Shown: positions 40,692 through 51,090, counted from the stretch's first letter. The stretch: 64,000 nucleotides of DNA from Marinobacter caseinilyticus (GCF_011074955.1 NZ_WUQJ01000019.1:109678-173677), one strand, 5' to 3'. Numbers and translations are program-made. Notes: generated from the sequence alone by a model not told the origin.

Positions 40692-42062
40692 TTATTCCAT
40701 TCCCAATTTCTTCAACTTGTATCTCAGCGCACGAAAACTGATCCCCAAGCGTTTAGCCGCCGCCGTTTTATTCCATCGGGTCGCCTCCAGTGCCCTCTCA
40801 ATGGCCTGACGTTCTATCGTTTCAAGGTAGTTTTCCAAGTCGAGCTCCCCTTCCGGCAAGGGCACGCCTTCACCTTTGGGCGCTTGTTCCACCTGATCGG
40901 GCGTCTTCGGTGTGCTGCCAAGCTGGAGCTCATCGGCATCGATGTTATCGGCATCGCACAGCGTAAAGGCGCGCTCAAGAATGTTTTCCAGTTCTCTCAC
41001 GTTGCCTGGGAAGCCGTAGCTTTTTAAGCGGTCAATGGCTTCTTTGGTCAGTATCGCGGGCGCACATTCGTATTCCTTGGCAATGCGCGTCAGTATGTGA
41101 TGGGCGAGCAGAGGAATATCGTCGGGTCGCGCTCGTAAGGGCGGCACCATCAGTTCAATAACGTTGATCCGGTAGAATAGGTCCTGGCGGAATTGGCCAG
41201 ATTGCACCAGCTCCGGAAGGTTTTTATGCGTGGCACTCAGCACCCGGATATCCACTGCGAATTCTTTTGGCTCGCCAACCGGTCGCACGGCTTTTTCCTG
41301 AATGGCCCGCAACAGCTTGACCTGCATAGCCAGCGGCAAGTCCGCAACCTCATCCAGGAACAGCGTACCGCCGTTTGCGGATCGGAAGAGCCCATCCTTG
41401 TTGTCGGTGGCGCCCGTAAAGCTGCCTTTTTTGTGACCGAAAAATTCACTTTCCATCAATTCTGACGGTATGGCACCACAGTTCACCGCTATAAAAGGAC
41501 CATCGGCTCTTGGGCCCTGTAGGTGGACCATCCGCGCCACCAGCTCTTTGCCGCTGCCGGATTCACCGCTGATAAATACCGGTGCCTGGCTCCTGGCGAG
41601 CTTACGGGTTTGATTGCGCAAGCGCTTGATCTCGGGCGACTGCCCCAGTAACAGCCCCGGCTCATCGCCTTCGATACTGTGAGTAGAAGCCGGTTCTGAT
41701 AATTTTAACGCGCTGTTGACCAGGTCCCGCAGTCGAGGTAACTCAACGGGTTTTGACACAAAGTCAAAAGCGCCCGCTTTCAGGGCTTCAATTGCTGTAT
41801 CCATACTGCCATAAGCGGTGATAACGGCCGCCGGTGTATTCGGACTTTGCTGTTGAATCCACTGGACAAGCTCAATGCCATTACCGTCCGGCAGGTTCAT
41901 GTCCGTCAGGCAGAGATCGACCGTGGCACCCTGCAGCAGACTTTTTGCCGTAGTAATGTCTGGTGCCAGGAGGGTCGTAATGCCCATTCGGGTCAGAGTG
42001 ATGTCCAACAGTTCCCGGATATCCGGCTCATCGTCAACTATCAGCGCGGTATGGGTGGTCAT
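40692..42062 (-). CDS. pilR: Sigma-54-dependent response regulator PilR
   Basis: NtrC-family activator that turns on pilA with sigma-54 when phosphorylated by PilS. 456 aa. Seen: receiver domain with acidic pair D10-D11 and phospho-acceptor D54 (LTDMNLPDG); AAA+ domain with Walker A GESGSGKE, sigma-54 contact loop GSFTGA and Walker B GGTLFLDEVADL; C-terminal Fis-type HTH (ETIERQAIERALEATRWNKTAAAKRLGISFRALRYKLKKL). Open frame continues upstream, but ATG at 42062 matches the receiver N-terminus. Downstream of pilS with 59 nt between. The major pilin gene pilA is not in the window. Confidence 0.95.
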   Translation of the reverse strand: MTTHTALIVDDEPDIRELLDITLTRMGITTLLAPDITTAKSLLQGATVDLCLTDMNLPDGNGIELVQWIQQQSPNTPAAVITAYGSMDTAIEALKAGAFDFVSKPVELPRLRDLVNSALKLSEPASTHSIEGDEPGLLLGQSPEIKRLRNQTRKLARSQAPVFISGESGSGKELVARMVHLQGPRADGPFIAVNCGAIPSELMESEFFGHKKGSFTGATDNKDGLFRSANGGTLFLDEVADLPLAMQVKLLRAIQEKAVRPVGEPKEFAVDIRVLSATHKNLPELVQSGQFRQDLFYRINVIELMVPPLRARPDDIPLLAHHILTRIAKEYECAPAILTKEAIDRLKSYGFPGNVRELENILERAFTLCDADNIDADELQLGSTPKTPDQVEQAPKGEGVPLPEGELDLENYLETIERQAIERALEATRWNKTAAAKRLGISFRALRYKLKKLGME

Positions 42063-42121
42063 GAAATCAGGTCTCGTTCGAGTTATTTTTGCTGTTTTAG
42101 CACGCTTGGCGTTTTGCCGTG

Positions 42122-43771
42122 CTAGATGTGCCGCCCATGATGGGCAAAAGTGATGCGGAAGCAGCAACCTGGCTGGTCATCTTCAAGCAGCGACAGGTGA
42201 GCTTGGTTAGCCTCGCACAGTTCCCGCGCCAAATAAAGGCCGAGCCCGGTGCCGCTTTTATCGGTGGTAAAAAACGGTTCGAAAACCGAGCTACGATGTT
42301 CAACATCAATGCCAGGGCCCTCATCCCGAATATCCAAAAACGCACGCTCACCGTCGGCGGATGCTCCTGCGGTCATCAAAATGCACAGCGTGTCACTCTG
42401 CAAGAGGCTGAAGCGTAAACCGTTGTCACAGAGATTGACCAATACCTGCTCAAGTTGGCTGCGGTCAAAACGAGCAGGAGGTATGGTTTGGGCCAGAGAT
42501 AGTTCAATCTCGATGGGTTGTCCCCGGGCCGCGCCAGCTGTTTGTTTATAGTCCTCGCAAAATTCCGTAAGCCACTCAGCTAGATCGACCAGCTCAGTGT
42601 CGGCGGCTTGTCGCCGGGAAAGGTCCAGCACATTCTCGACAATGCCATTCACACGCCTCGAATGGCGCTGAATAATTTCCAGCATCTTGCGATCACCGGT
42701 ATCGAGGTGCTCCGATTCCGCCATCAGTTGGGCCGCGTGGCTGATCGCGCCCAGGGGATTGCGAATTTCGTGGGCAATGCCTGCGGTCAATCGCCCCAAA
42801 GACGCTAATTTCATTTGTTGCGCCTGCTGGGTTACCTTGCTCATATCTTCAATGAAAACCAGAATCTGGTCACCGCGCTCCTGATGAAGGCGAGTAAAGT
42901 TCGCCTGCAGTAAAGGCGATAAGGGGCCAGCCTGAAACGGTTCTGTCCGGAGTGCAGGCGTTTTCAACCATTGCTCCAAACCCTGCTTCAGAGGAGCCGG
43001 CAGTGGGTAGCGGGGTGACGCTGGATCTTGGCCTTTGATGCTGGCACCGCCGGACAGCAGTTCATCTGCTGCGGCATTGGCCAGCCGAACAAGGCCGAAC
43101 CGATCCGTCACAAGGATGCCGGTTCGCATTCGCTGAATGATCTGCCGATTGATCTGCTCAAGCTCAATGATGCTGAGCGCGCGTGAGCTTGCCAGTTCTT
43201 CGCTGCGCACCATTCTGTGGGTGATATTTTGCAGCAGGAACGCGGCCGCAAAATATAGGATGCCCAGAGAACCAGCCCTGACGATTTCATCGGGGTTGTG
43301 ATTCAAGGTAACGACGGACCATCCGGCGACCCCCAACGAGCATAGGGCCGCCAGGGCAGCGTAAAATATGCCCATACGGCTGGGCGTGAGTATATTGCCC
43401 GCCGCCACCGACACGATCACCAGATTAGCAAGACCACCGGTAATGCCAGTGCTGAACAGCAGAAACCCGTGCATGGCCAATACGTCGATGAGAATGGAGA
43501 GTGTTATATGGCGCTGCTGCGGTCGAAATCCGGCCATCATGAGTAAGGCCAGGAAAACATTGAGCGCGAGGTAGGAAAGTACACTGGCCTGATAAAGGTC
43601 TGGCATTTTAAACCGGAGGTTGATTTCTCCGAAGCTCACGAAGAGCAACGCGGCGAGAATGAAGCTCACCACCAAACGATAATGATTGTAGATGCGGAAC
43701 AATCTCGCGCGCTGATCCTGTTTGGGGGAGGCCTGCCAGACGGCGCTATTGGAAGGGGCGGAATCAGCCAT
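42122..43771 (-). CDS. pilS: Sensor histidine kinase PilS
   Basis: Inner-membrane kinase of the PilSR pair; in Pseudomonas it senses pilin in the membrane and signals to PilR. 549 aa. Seen: six hydrophobic segments in about residues 25-190, a PAS-like region (about 200-330), the H-box GIAHEIRNPLGAISHAAQLM, an N-box region (LCDNGLRFSL) and G-boxes (DIRDEGPGID and GTGLGLYLARELCEANQ). Start: a TTG eight codons upstream is in frame, but ATG at 43771 fits better, with GGAAAG about 12 nt upstream. Divergent from nadE. Confidence 0.94.
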   Translation of the reverse strand: MADSAPSNSAVWQASPKQDQRARLFRIYNHYRLVVSFILAALLFVSFGEINLRFKMPDLYQASVLSYLALNVFLALLMMAGFRPQQRHITLSILIDVLAMHGFLLFSTGITGGLANLVIVSVAAGNILTPSRMGIFYAALAALCSLGVAGWSVVTLNHNPDEIVRAGSLGILYFAAAFLLQNITHRMVRSEELASSRALSIIELEQINRQIIQRMRTGILVTDRFGLVRLANAAADELLSGGASIKGQDPASPRYPLPAPLKQGLEQWLKTPALRTEPFQAGPLSPLLQANFTRLHQERGDQILVFIEDMSKVTQQAQQMKLASLGRLTAGIAHEIRNPLGAISHAAQLMAESEHLDTGDRKMLEIIQRHSRRVNGIVENVLDLSRRQAADTELVDLAEWLTEFCEDYKQTAGAARGQPIEIELSLAQTIPPARFDRSQLEQVLVNLCDNGLRFSLLQSDTLCILMTAGASADGERAFLDIRDEGPGIDVEHRSSVFEPFFTTDKSGTGLGLYLARELCEANQAHLSLLEDDQPGCCFRITFAHHGRHI

Positions 43772-43835
43772 GGGTGTCGGTCTTTCCAGTTGCAAACAGT
43801 GGGTTCAACGCGAGAAATCTGTTTCGGGACAGGGT

Positions 43836-43841
43836 TATAAT
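43836..43841 (+). promoter_or_regulatory. Candidate -10 element for nadE
   Basis: Perfect TATAAT, 35 nt before the nadE start in the 105-nt pilS/nadE divergent spacer. The sequence 17 nt upstream is a poor -35, so an activator or an extended -10 would be needed. Confidence 0.45.
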
Positions 43842-43876
43842 AGCCTTTAAATGGCAATAAGTTACAGGAGCTCAGT

Positions 43877-45541
43877 ATGTCACAGCGGTTCGACGACCCG
43901 TCCAGCCTCGCCTCACCCGTAAAACTTCGGGTAATTATGGCCCAACTGGACTTCCTGGTTGGCGATATCCCTGGCAACACCAAAACGGTGATTGCCGCTG
44001 CACGTCGTGCGGAGCAGGACCATCAGGCCGATGTGGTGGTGTTCCCTGAGTTGTGTTTGACCGGTTACCCCCCGGAAGACTTGTTGCTTCGTCCCAGTCT
44101 GGATGTCCGTGTTCGTGAGGCCATGGAGGTGTTGGCGGCCGAGCGGTTTTCCGCCGCCCTGGTGCTTGGTCTGCCGGTTCGCCATCATGGCCTGCTGTAT
44201 AATGCCGCCGTAGTCATTCAGGCGGGCGAGGTTGTTTGCCATTATTTCAAGCAATTTCCGCCAAACTATCAGGTTTTTGACGAAAAGCGATACTTCGCAG
44301 CTGGTCATGAGTCGTGTGTGGTTGAGCTGCGGGGGGTGCCTGTTGGCTTGACTGTCTGTGAGGATCTCTGGAGTGATGGTCCGGTTGAAGCGGCCTCGGC
44401 AGCGGGCGCGCGGTTGATCCTCAACCTGAATGCCTCCCCCTACGATATAGGCAAACAGGCGCGCCGAAAGGCCCTGCTTGAGCGCAAGGCCCGGGATAAT
44501 CAAGTCAGTATTGTTTATACCAACCTGGTTGGCGGCCAGGATGAGCTGGTTTTCGACGGGGGCTCCATGGTGTTCGACCACTCGGGGGCGTTGGCGGTTG
44601 AAGCGCCACAATTCCAGGAAGGCCTCTATCCAGTGGATTTCCTCTTTGAATATCACTGTCAGCCCCTATCCCAGGCGATACCTCCCGAGCCTTCCCTGGA
44701 ACAGAATGTCTACAATGCATTAGTGCTGGGTGTTAAGGATTACGTCAACAAGAATGGCTTTAAATCGGTGGTGTTAGGCCTCTCTGGCGGCATAGATTCG
44801 GCATTGACGCTGGCAGTGGCGGTGGATGCGCTGGGTCCGGACCGTGTGCGTGCGGTGATGATGCCATTTCGGTATACGTCGGACATCAGTCTGGAGGACG
44901 CCGCGGCCGAAGCACGAACACTGGGTGTTCAGTACGATGTGTTTTCCATTGAACCTATGTACGACGCGTTTATGGCGACGCTGGCAGCGCCATTTGAAGG
45001 ACGGCAGCCGGATACCACCGAGGAAAACCTTCAGGCACGCTTGCGGGGTGTGCTGTTGATGTCACTGTCGAACAAGTTTCGCTCTCTGGTACTGACAACG
45101 GGCAATAAGAGTGAGATGGCGGTGGGTTATTCGACCCTCTACGGCGACATGGCCGGCGGTTTTGACGTTCTGAAGGATGTTCCGAAAACGATGGTGTTTC
45201 AGCTGTCCAGGTATCGCAATACGGTATCGGCCGTCATCCCCGAACGCGTGATTACCCGGCCGCCTTCGGCCGAATTGGCACCCGACCAGAAAGACGAAGA
45301 CAGCCTGCCAGGCTACGACGTGCTCGACCAGATTCTCAACCTGTATGTGGAGCGGGATTTCAGTGCCGACGCCATTGTGGCAGAAGGCTTTGACCGGGTG
45401 GATGTTGAACGGGTCGTCCGCCTTGTGGACATCAACGAGTACAAGCGCCGGCAGGCACCAATTGGCGTGAGGATTACGGAACGCGGTTTTGGCAAAGATC
45501 GCCGGTACCCGATCACCAATGGCTGGAAAATCGGGAATTGA
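43877..45541 (+). CDS. nadE: NAD+ synthase, glutamine-hydrolysing
   Basis: Amidates nicotinate adenine dinucleotide to NAD+ using ammonia released from glutamine; cytoplasmic. 554 aa, the two-domain form. N-terminal nitrilase-type glutaminase with the Glu-Lys-Cys triad (FPELCLTGYPPED, KQFPPNYQVFDEKRYF, VGLTVCEDLWSDG); C-terminal N-type ATP pyrophosphatase with GLSGGIDSALTLAVAVDALG and GNKSEMAVGYSTLYGDMAGG. A strong AGGAG lies before the ATG. It sits between pilS and bamD, which are neighbours in Pseudomonas, so it is a local insertion relative to that order. It converges on bamD. Confidence 0.96.
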   Translation: MSQRFDDPSSLASPVKLRVIMAQLDFLVGDIPGNTKTVIAAARRAEQDHQADVVVFPELCLTGYPPEDLLLRPSLDVRVREAMEVLAAERFSAALVLGLPVRHHGLLYNAAVVIQAGEVVCHYFKQFPPNYQVFDEKRYFAAGHESCVVELRGVPVGLTVCEDLWSDGPVEAASAAGARLILNLNASPYDIGKQARRKALLERKARDNQVSIVYTNLVGGQDELVFDGGSMVFDHSGALAVEAPQFQEGLYPVDFLFEYHCQPLSQAIPPEPSLEQNVYNALVLGVKDYVNKNGFKSVVLGLSGGIDSALTLAVAVDALGPDRVRAVMMPFRYTSDISLEDAAAEARTLGVQYDVFSIEPMYDAFMATLAAPFEGRQPDTTEENLQARLRGVLLMSLSNKFRSLVLTTGNKSEMAVGYSTLYGDMAGGFDVLKDVPKTMVFQLSRYRNTVSAVIPERVITRPPSAELAPDQKDEDSLPGYDVLDQILNLYVERDFSADAIVAEGFDRVDVERVVRLVDINEYKRRQAPIGVRITERGFGKDRRYPITNGWKIGN

Positions 45542-45678
45542 TAGGATCCGGTGTGTCTGGTCGCCTTGCCCCGTGCTCCCGAAATTGACGTCGGGGCACC
45601 TTACCTGGATCCAGCCCCCTCATAGTGGCCAAAGCCGCTCCTAGTCTGGCGATAAATTTTGAGAACGTGTCAGGAAAA

Positions 45679-46509
45679 TTACTCGTCGCCCATCAGTCCA
45701 AACGTTACAACACTGGTCAGCGAGCGGTCTTCCCGTTTTAGCATGGTGCCCTGGAATTCCTTGTCTTCATTGAAGGCATCACTGTTGGGGTAGTTCAGGG
45801 CCAACAGTTTAATGGCATCGTTGGCGGCTTTTTTGAGATCTAGAAACTGGTAGGTTTCGGCCAGAATAATGAGCGCCGTTTCCACCGATGGCGTGGTCGA
45901 ATAGTTTTCGACCACGAAGCGGGCGCGATTGTTGGCGGCAACATAGGCTTCGCGTTTGATGTAATAGCGCGCTGCATGAATTTCCAGTTCTGCCAGCCGG
46001 TTACGAATGGCAATCATGCGCTGGCGGGCATCGGGGGCGTACTCGCTGTCGGGGTAGCGGTTTAACAACTCTGAAAAATCCCGGAATGACTGACGTTGCT
46101 CCCCCGGTGAGCGTTCGGTGGGGTCAATGGGAAAATAACGGGCGGCAAGGCTGACATCGAGGTTATAGGATGCCAGTCCACGCATGTATAGTGCATAGTC
46201 TGCGTGTTGGCTTTGGGGGTGCAGGCGCAGAAAACGATCGGCGGCTGCACGGGCTCCTTCCAGGTCAAGATTCTGGTAACGTGAATAGATCAAGTCGAGC
46301 TGAGCTTGCTCCGCGTAGCGGCCAAACGGATAGTAGGTTTCAAGGAAGTCCAGGTTGCGTTCCGCCTCGTTAAAATTGCCCGACTTCATTGCGTCCCGGG
46401 CCTGCTCATAATAGATTTCTTCCGGCAGTACCTCTTCTTCCTGGTTTGTTGCACAGGCGCTGATCAGTATAAAAACGGACAATAGTAGTAATCGAAAACC
46501 TGATCTCAT
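45679..46509 (-). CDS. bamD: Outer membrane assembly lipoprotein BamD
   Basis: Essential lipoprotein of the BAM complex that inserts beta-barrel proteins into the outer membrane. 276 aa. Signal peptide MRSGFRLLLLSVFILISAC with lipobox ISAC, then TPR repeats (YYEQARDAMKSGNFNEAERNLDFLETYYPFGRYAEQAQLDLIYSRYQ and AADRFLRLHPQSQHADYALYMRGLA), then the conserved FRDFSELLNRYPDSEYAPDARQRM. In-frame ATG 15 codons upstream gives no proper signal peptide and was rejected. Divergent from rluD, the universal gammaproteobacterial arrangement. Confidence 0.95.
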   Translation of the reverse strand: MRSGFRLLLLSVFILISACATNQEEEVLPEEIYYEQARDAMKSGNFNEAERNLDFLETYYPFGRYAEQAQLDLIYSRYQNLDLEGARAAADRFLRLHPQSQHADYALYMRGLASYNLDVSLAARYFPIDPTERSPGEQRQSFRDFSELLNRYPDSEYAPDARQRMIAIRNRLAELEIHAARYYIKREAYVAANNRARFVVENYSTTPSVETALIILAETYQFLDLKKAANDAIKLLALNYPNSDAFNEDKEFQGTMLKREDRSLTSVVTFGLMGDE

Positions 46510-46649
46510 GCCGGAATCCCGTATAATGAAGCCAATAACCGAATGGATCGTCATTGTAACGAGGATAACGCTCGATGTGCAGGGGCGATTGGCATTCGGT
46601 GCGCATTTCTGTCACATGCGTAACACTCATCCAAATGTTTAGGCCTTGA

Positions 46650-47627
46650 ATGACTTCCGATAACCGGATACTTGCTGATTTTTCCATTCCACCCGAGTTT
46701 AGCGATCACCGGCTGGACCAAGCGGCTGCCGAGTTAATGCCAGAGCATTCGCGGTCGCGTTTGCAAACCTGGATAAAAAGCGGTGCCCTGACAGTGAATG
46801 GCAAGCAGTGCAGGCCCAAAGACAAAGTGATGCTTGGTGATCGTCTGCACCTCGATGCCGAGCCCGAATCCCAGGTCTCCTGGCAGGCCGAGTCGATCAC
46901 GCTTGACATCGTTTATGAAGATGAACATCTGCTGGTGATCAACAAGCCCGCCGGTTTGGTGGTGCATCCAGCGGCGGGCCACGCTGACGGGACTCTGGTC
47001 AACGCCTTGCTGCATCATGCCCCGGAAGTCGAAAATTTACCGCGCGCCGGTATTGTTCACCGTCTGGACAAAGACACCTCTGGGATTATGGTGGTCGCCC
47101 GGAGCCTGATTGCACACACGTCATTGGTGGATCAGCTCCAATCTCGAAGCATGGGGCGCGAGTACGAGGCGGTGGCCATTGGCACTATGACTGGGGGCGC
47201 TACCGTTGATGCGCCGATCGGCCGGCATCCCCGGGAGCGCAAAAAAATGGCAGTGGTGCCTTCTGGCAAACCGGCGGTCACGCATTATCGTGTCCTGGAA
47301 CGGTTTTCGGCTCATACCCATGTCCGCTGTAAGCTGGAAAGTGGCCGCACCCACCAAATTCGAGTGCACATGGCACATGTGCGTCACCCGTTGGTGGGTG
47401 ACCAGCAGTATGGCGGTCGTCCACGTCTGCCAAAAGGCAGCACCGAGTCACTGCGGGCGACGTTAACCGGGTTTCAGCGCCAGGCCTTGCATGCACGTCA
47501 GTTGACGCTGGACCATCCGGTAACCGGCGAATCCCTTACTTGGGAGGTGGCGCTGCCCGATGATATGACCCGTTTGCTGGCCGCGTTGCGGCAGCATGTT
47601 CTGGACCTCAAGAATGACGTCGTCTGA
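46650..47627 (+). CDS. rluD: 23S rRNA pseudouridine synthase RluD
   Basis: Makes pseudouridines 1911, 1915 and 1917 (E. coli numbering) in helix 69 of 23S rRNA, the substrate encoded at the end of this window. 325 aa. Seen: an N-terminal S4 RNA-binding domain (DHRLDQAAAELMPEHSRSRLQTWIKSGALTVNG) and the catalytic block GIVHRLDKDTSGIMVVA with its aspartate, then SGRTHQIRVHMAHVRHPLVGDQQYGGR. ATG has a short AGG upstream. Overlaps pgeF by 14 nt. RluC/RluA are alternatives but synteny with bamD and pgeF settles it. Confidence 0.95.
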   Translation: MTSDNRILADFSIPPEFSDHRLDQAAAELMPEHSRSRLQTWIKSGALTVNGKQCRPKDKVMLGDRLHLDAEPESQVSWQAESITLDIVYEDEHLLVINKPAGLVVHPAAGHADGTLVNALLHHAPEVENLPRAGIVHRLDKDTSGIMVVARSLIAHTSLVDQLQSRSMGREYEAVAIGTMTGGATVDAPIGRHPRERKKMAVVPSGKPAVTHYRVLERFSAHTHVRCKLESGRTHQIRVHMAHVRHPLVGDQQYGGRPRLPKGSTESLRATLTGFQRQALHARQLTLDHPVTGESLTWEVALPDDMTRLLAALRQHVLDLKNDVV

Positions 47628-48366
47628 ACTGACATTGATCCGGCCTGAATGGCCGGCGCCGGTTTCGGTCAGAGCCGTTACAACGACCCGGCTCGGTGGC
47701 ACCAGTGGCGAGCCCTGGGCCTCCCTCAATTTAGGGGATCACGTCGGCGATGACCCCAGTCATGTTGCCGCTAATCGAACCATCCTGGCCGATCGCCTCG
47801 GGATACCGGCTGAACGCTTTGGCTGGCTCAACCAGGTCCATGGCACTCATACGGTCAAGCTTCCATTGGCTGGTTCGCTGCCTCCCAGCGCCGACGCCAG
47901 TGTTACGTTTGAGCGTGGCCAAGTGTGCGCCATATTGACAGCGGACTGCCTGCCGGTTTTGTTCTGTGATGCCGAAGGCAGTCGTGTGGCTGCGGCCCAT
48001 GCGGGCTGGCGAGGCTTGTGTAACGGCGTGCTGGAGCAAACTGTGGCCGCTTTGGGTGAGCCCGCAACCCTGATGGCCTGGCTGGGTCCCGCTATCGGTC
48101 CGGCCAGTTTTGAAGTGGGCCCAGAGGTACGAGATGCATTTGTTGCCAGGCAGAGCCAGGCGGCACAAGCATTTGCACCGGTAGGTGCGCGACCAGGCCA
48201 TTATCTGGCTGACATCTACCAGTTGGCTCGCTTACGCTTGCAACAGTTGGGTGTCACCTGCGTTTATGGTGGTAACTGGTGCACGGTGAGAGAACCGGCC
48301 CGGTTCTTCTCGTTTCGCCGTGACGGCCAGACGGGTCGCATGGCCAGCGTCATCTGGTTGAATTGA
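47614..48366 (+). CDS. pgeF: Peptidoglycan editing factor PgeF (YfiH, multicopper-laccase-like fold)
   Basis: Family once called polyphenol oxidase; E. coli YfiH is reported to remove faulty L-serine-containing precursors from murein, and homologues act on purine nucleosides. 250 aa. Seen: conserved histidine and cysteine positions in NQVHGTHTV, TADCLPVLFCD and AHAGWRGLCNGVLE, and the C-terminal FFSFRRDGQTGRMASVIWL. Start: ATG at 47614, inside the end of rluD, fits the family N-terminus; no clear ribosome site, so translational coupling with rluD is likely. Confidence 0.93.
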   Translation: MTSSELTLIRPEWPAPVSVRAVTTTRLGGTSGEPWASLNLGDHVGDDPSHVAANRTILADRLGIPAERFGWLNQVHGTHTVKLPLAGSLPPSADASVTFERGQVCAILTADCLPVLFCDAEGSRVAAAHAGWRGLCNGVLEQTVAALGEPATLMAWLGPAIGPASFEVGPEVRDAFVARQSQAAQAFAPVGARPGHYLADIYQLARLRLQQLGVTCVYGGNWCTVREPARFFSFRRDGQTGRMASVIWLN

Positions 48367-48403
48367 CCGACATCAAGTTTCTGGCCAGTGCCAGGCCCTG
48401 CCG

Positions 48404-48430
48404 CTTGAAGTCCCCCTTACTGCCCCTACA
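48404..48430 (+). promoter_or_regulatory. Sigma-32 (RpoH) heat-shock promoter for clpB
   Basis: CTTGAAG (48404-48410), 12-nt spacer, CCCCTACA (48423-48430), 83 nt before the clpB start. This fits the RpoH consensus (CTTGAAA, then CCCCATNT at 12-14 nt) well, and clpB is a classic RpoH target. Confidence 0.75.
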
Positions 48431-48513
48431 TTAAGTATCAAAGAACCACGGATCTGCAGACGTTTCGCAGGGCATTCGTGGCATGCGTATTAGACATCAG
48501 GAACTCCCAGATC

Positions 48514-51090
48514 ATGAGAATCGACAAACTCACCAGTCGCCTGCAAACCGCGCTCGCCGAAGCCCAATCGCTGGCGGTTGGTAAAGACCACAATTTTATC
48601 GAACCGGTTCACCTGATGCAGGTGCTGCTGGATCAGGAAAACAGTGCCATCAAGCCCTTGCTGACCCAAGCGGGCGCTGAGGCGGGTCGTCTGCGCCAGG
48701 CCATTGCTCGAGAGATTGACAACTTGCCGGAGGTGCAGGGTTCGGCTGGTGATGTGGCCATGTCGAACGACATGGGGCGGCTGTTCAATATCGCCGATAA
48801 GCTGGCGCAAAAGCGAAAAGATCAGTTCATCTCCAGCGAACTTCTTTTGCTGGCCGCATTGGAGGACCGGGGGACGCTAGGCCGTGTGCTCCGCGAACAG
48901 GGTGTCAACAAGCAGGCACTTGAATCGGCTATTGAGCAAGTCCGTGGCGGTGAGTCTGTTGACGACCCAGGGGCGGAAGAAAATCGACAGGCGCTCGCCA
49001 AATACACCATTGATCTGACCGAACGCGCCGCAGCCGGTAAGCTTGACCCGGTCATTGGGCGCGACGATGAGATTCGCCGAACCATTCAGGTACTGCAGCG
49101 ACGCCGTAAAAATAACCCCGTACTCATTGGTGAGCCGGGCGTGGGCAAGACGGCTATTGTTGAGGGTTTGGCGCAACGCATTGTGAATGGCGAAGTACCG
49201 GACGGATTGAAGGACAAAAAAGTATTGTCGCTGGACATGGGCTCTCTCATCGCGGGTGCCAAGTTCCGCGGCGAATTTGAAGAGCGCATGAAAGCTGTGT
49301 TGAATGAGCTGTCCAAACAGGAAGGCCAGATCATCCTGTTTATTGATGAGTTACACACCGTGGTCGGCGCCGGCAAAGCCGAGGGCTCGATGGATGCGGG
49401 CAACATGCTCAAGCCGGCGTTGGCCCGGGGTGAGTTGCACTGCGTCGGGGCCACCACGCTGGACGAATACCGTCAGCATATAGAAAAAGACGCGGCGTTG
49501 GAGCGTCGTTTCCAGAAAGTACTGGTGTCAGAGCCCAGCGAAGAAGACACCATCGCAATCTTGCGGGGTCTGAAGGAACGCTATGAAGTCCACCACGGCG
49601 TTGAAGTGACCGATGGCGCTATTATTGCGGCTGCCCGATTGTCCCATCGCTACATCACCGATCGGCAGTTGCCTGACAAAGCCATCGACCTGGTTGATGA
49701 AGCCGCCAGCCAGATCCGGATGGAAATGGATTCCAAGCCGGAAGCATTGGATCGGCTTGAGCGCAGGCTAATTCAGCTCAAGATCGAACGCGAAGCCCTC
49801 AAGAAAGAAACCGATGAGAATTCGAAAAAGCGGCTGTCCGAACTCAAGGAAGTGATCGCGAAAGTCGAGCGGGAGTTTGCCGATCTGGAAGAGATCTGGA
49901 ACACAGAAAAAGCCGCCCTGCATGGCTCACAGAAGATCAAAAGTCAGCTGGAGCAAGCGCGTATCGATCTTGAGAGTGCGCGCCGCGCAGGCGATCTGGG
50001 CAAAATGTCGGAGCTCCAGTATGGGCGCATTCCGGAGTTGGAGCGCCAATTGGATATGGCAAGTCAGGCTGAAATGATGGAAATGACGCTGTTGCGCAAT
50101 CGGGTAACCGATGAAGAGATTGCCGAAGTGGTGTCAAAGTGGACCGGCATCCCGGTGTCCAAAATGCTTGAGGGTGAGCGGGATAAACTCATGCGCATGG
50201 AAGAGGCGCTGCACCAGCGAGTTATCGGACAGGATGAAGCTGTCGAGGCGGTTTCCAATGCGGTACGACGATCAAGGGCAGGGCTGTCCGATCCCAGCCG
50301 ACCCAATGGTTCGTTCTTGTTTCTCGGCCCAACCGGTGTGGGTAAAACCGAGTTGTGTAAAGCGTTGGCCTTTTTCCTGTTTGATACCGAAGAAGCCATG
50401 GTGCGGATTGATATGTCGGAATTTATGGAGAAGCATTCGGTTGCCCGGCTGATCGGTGCCCCTCCAGGCTATGTGGGCTACGAAGAGGGCGGCTATTTGA
50501 CCGAGGCGGTCCGTCGCAGACCTTATTCGGTGCTGTTGTTGGACGAGGTTGAGAAGGCTCATCCGGATGTCTTTAATGTTCTCCTGCAGGTACTCGAGGA
50601 CGGGCGTTTGACGGATGGTCAGGGCAGAACCGTGGATTTCCGCAATACGGTTATTGTGATGACCTCAAATCTGGGCTCAGACATTATTCAGGCGATGGCC
50701 GGCGAGGAAAACTACGAAAACATGAAGCAGGCGGTCATGGAAGAAGTTGGAACCCACTTCCGTCCGGAGTTTATCAATCGGGTTGACGAAGTGGTGGTAT
50801 TCCACCCCCTGGCTGAAACCCAGATTCAAGGCATCGCCAAGGTTCAGGTTGAACTGCTCAACAAGCGGCTGAAAGAACAGGAGATGTCCTTGTCGCTGGA
50901 TGAGTCCGCCATGGCCTTGCTGGCCAAAGTTGGTTACGACCCGGTTTACGGTGCGCGACCGTTGAAACGGTCCATTCAGCGCATGATCGAAAATCCATTG
51001 GCGCAACGATTGCTCAATGGTGAGTTCGTGCCTGGGGATGCCATAGTCAGCACCGTGGAAGATCATAAGCTGGTCTTCACCAAAGGCTAA
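48514..51090 (+). CDS. clpB: ATP-dependent chaperone ClpB
   Basis: Hexameric Hsp100 disaggregase that works with DnaK to rescue aggregated proteins; cytoplasmic. 858 aa. Seen: N-terminal Clp repeat domain ([29 protein letters not shown]); first AAA+ with Walker A GEPGVGKT; coiled-coil middle domain (about residues 410-525); second AAA+ with GPTGVGKT and [22 protein letters not shown]-terminal [21 protein letters not shown]. An in-frame ATG lies 12 codons upstream, but [11 protein letters not shown] is the usual start. It has an RpoH promoter upstream and a terminator downstream, so it is probably monocistronic. Confidence 0.97.
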   Translation: MRIDKLTSRLQTALAEAQSLAVGKDHNFIEPVHLMQVLLDQENSAIKPLLTQAGAEAGRLRQAIAREIDNLPEVQGSAGDVAMSNDMGRLFNIADKLAQKRKDQFISSELLLLAALEDRGTLGRVLREQGVNKQALESAIEQVRGGESVDDPGAEENRQALAKYTIDLTERAAAGKLDPVIGRDDEIRRTIQVLQRRRKNNPVLIGEPGVGKTAIVEGLAQRIVNGEVPDGLKDKKVLSLDMGSLIAGAKFRGEFEERMKAVLNELSKQEGQIILFIDELHTVVGAGKAEGSMDAGNMLKPALARGELHCVGATTLDEYRQHIEKDAALERRFQKVLVSEPSEEDTIAILRGLKERYEVHHGVEVTDGAIIAAARLSHRYITDRQLPDKAIDLVDEAASQIRMEMDSKPEALDRLERRLIQLKIEREALKKETDENSKKRLSELKEVIAKVEREFADLEEIWNTEKAALHGSQKIKSQLEQARIDLESARRAGDLGKMSELQYGRIPELERQLDMASQAEMMEMTLLRNRVTDEEIAEVVSKWTGIPVSKMLEGERDKLMRMEEALHQRVIGQDEAVEAVSNAVRRSRAGLSDPSRPNGSFLFLGPTGVGKTELCKALAFFLFDTEEAMVRIDMSEFMEKHSVARLIGAPPGYVGYEEGGYLTEAVRRRPYSVLLLDEVEKAHPDVFNVLLQVLEDGRLTDGQGRTVDFRNTVIVMTSNLGSDIIQAMAGEENYENMKQAVMEEVGTHFRPEFINRVDEVVVFHPLAETQIQGIAKVQVELLNKRLKEQEMSLSLDESAMALLAKVGYDPVYGARPLKRSIQRMIENPLAQRLLNGEFVPGDAIVSTVEDHKLVFTKG

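Noticed and set aside
45542..45678. Cruciform or mobile-element end between nadE and bamD (two GGATCC sites and a TGCCCCG/CGGGGCA stem)
   Set aside because: GGATCC is itself palindromic, the arms are not continuous, and no transposase or target duplication is seen; at most a weak bidirectional terminator.
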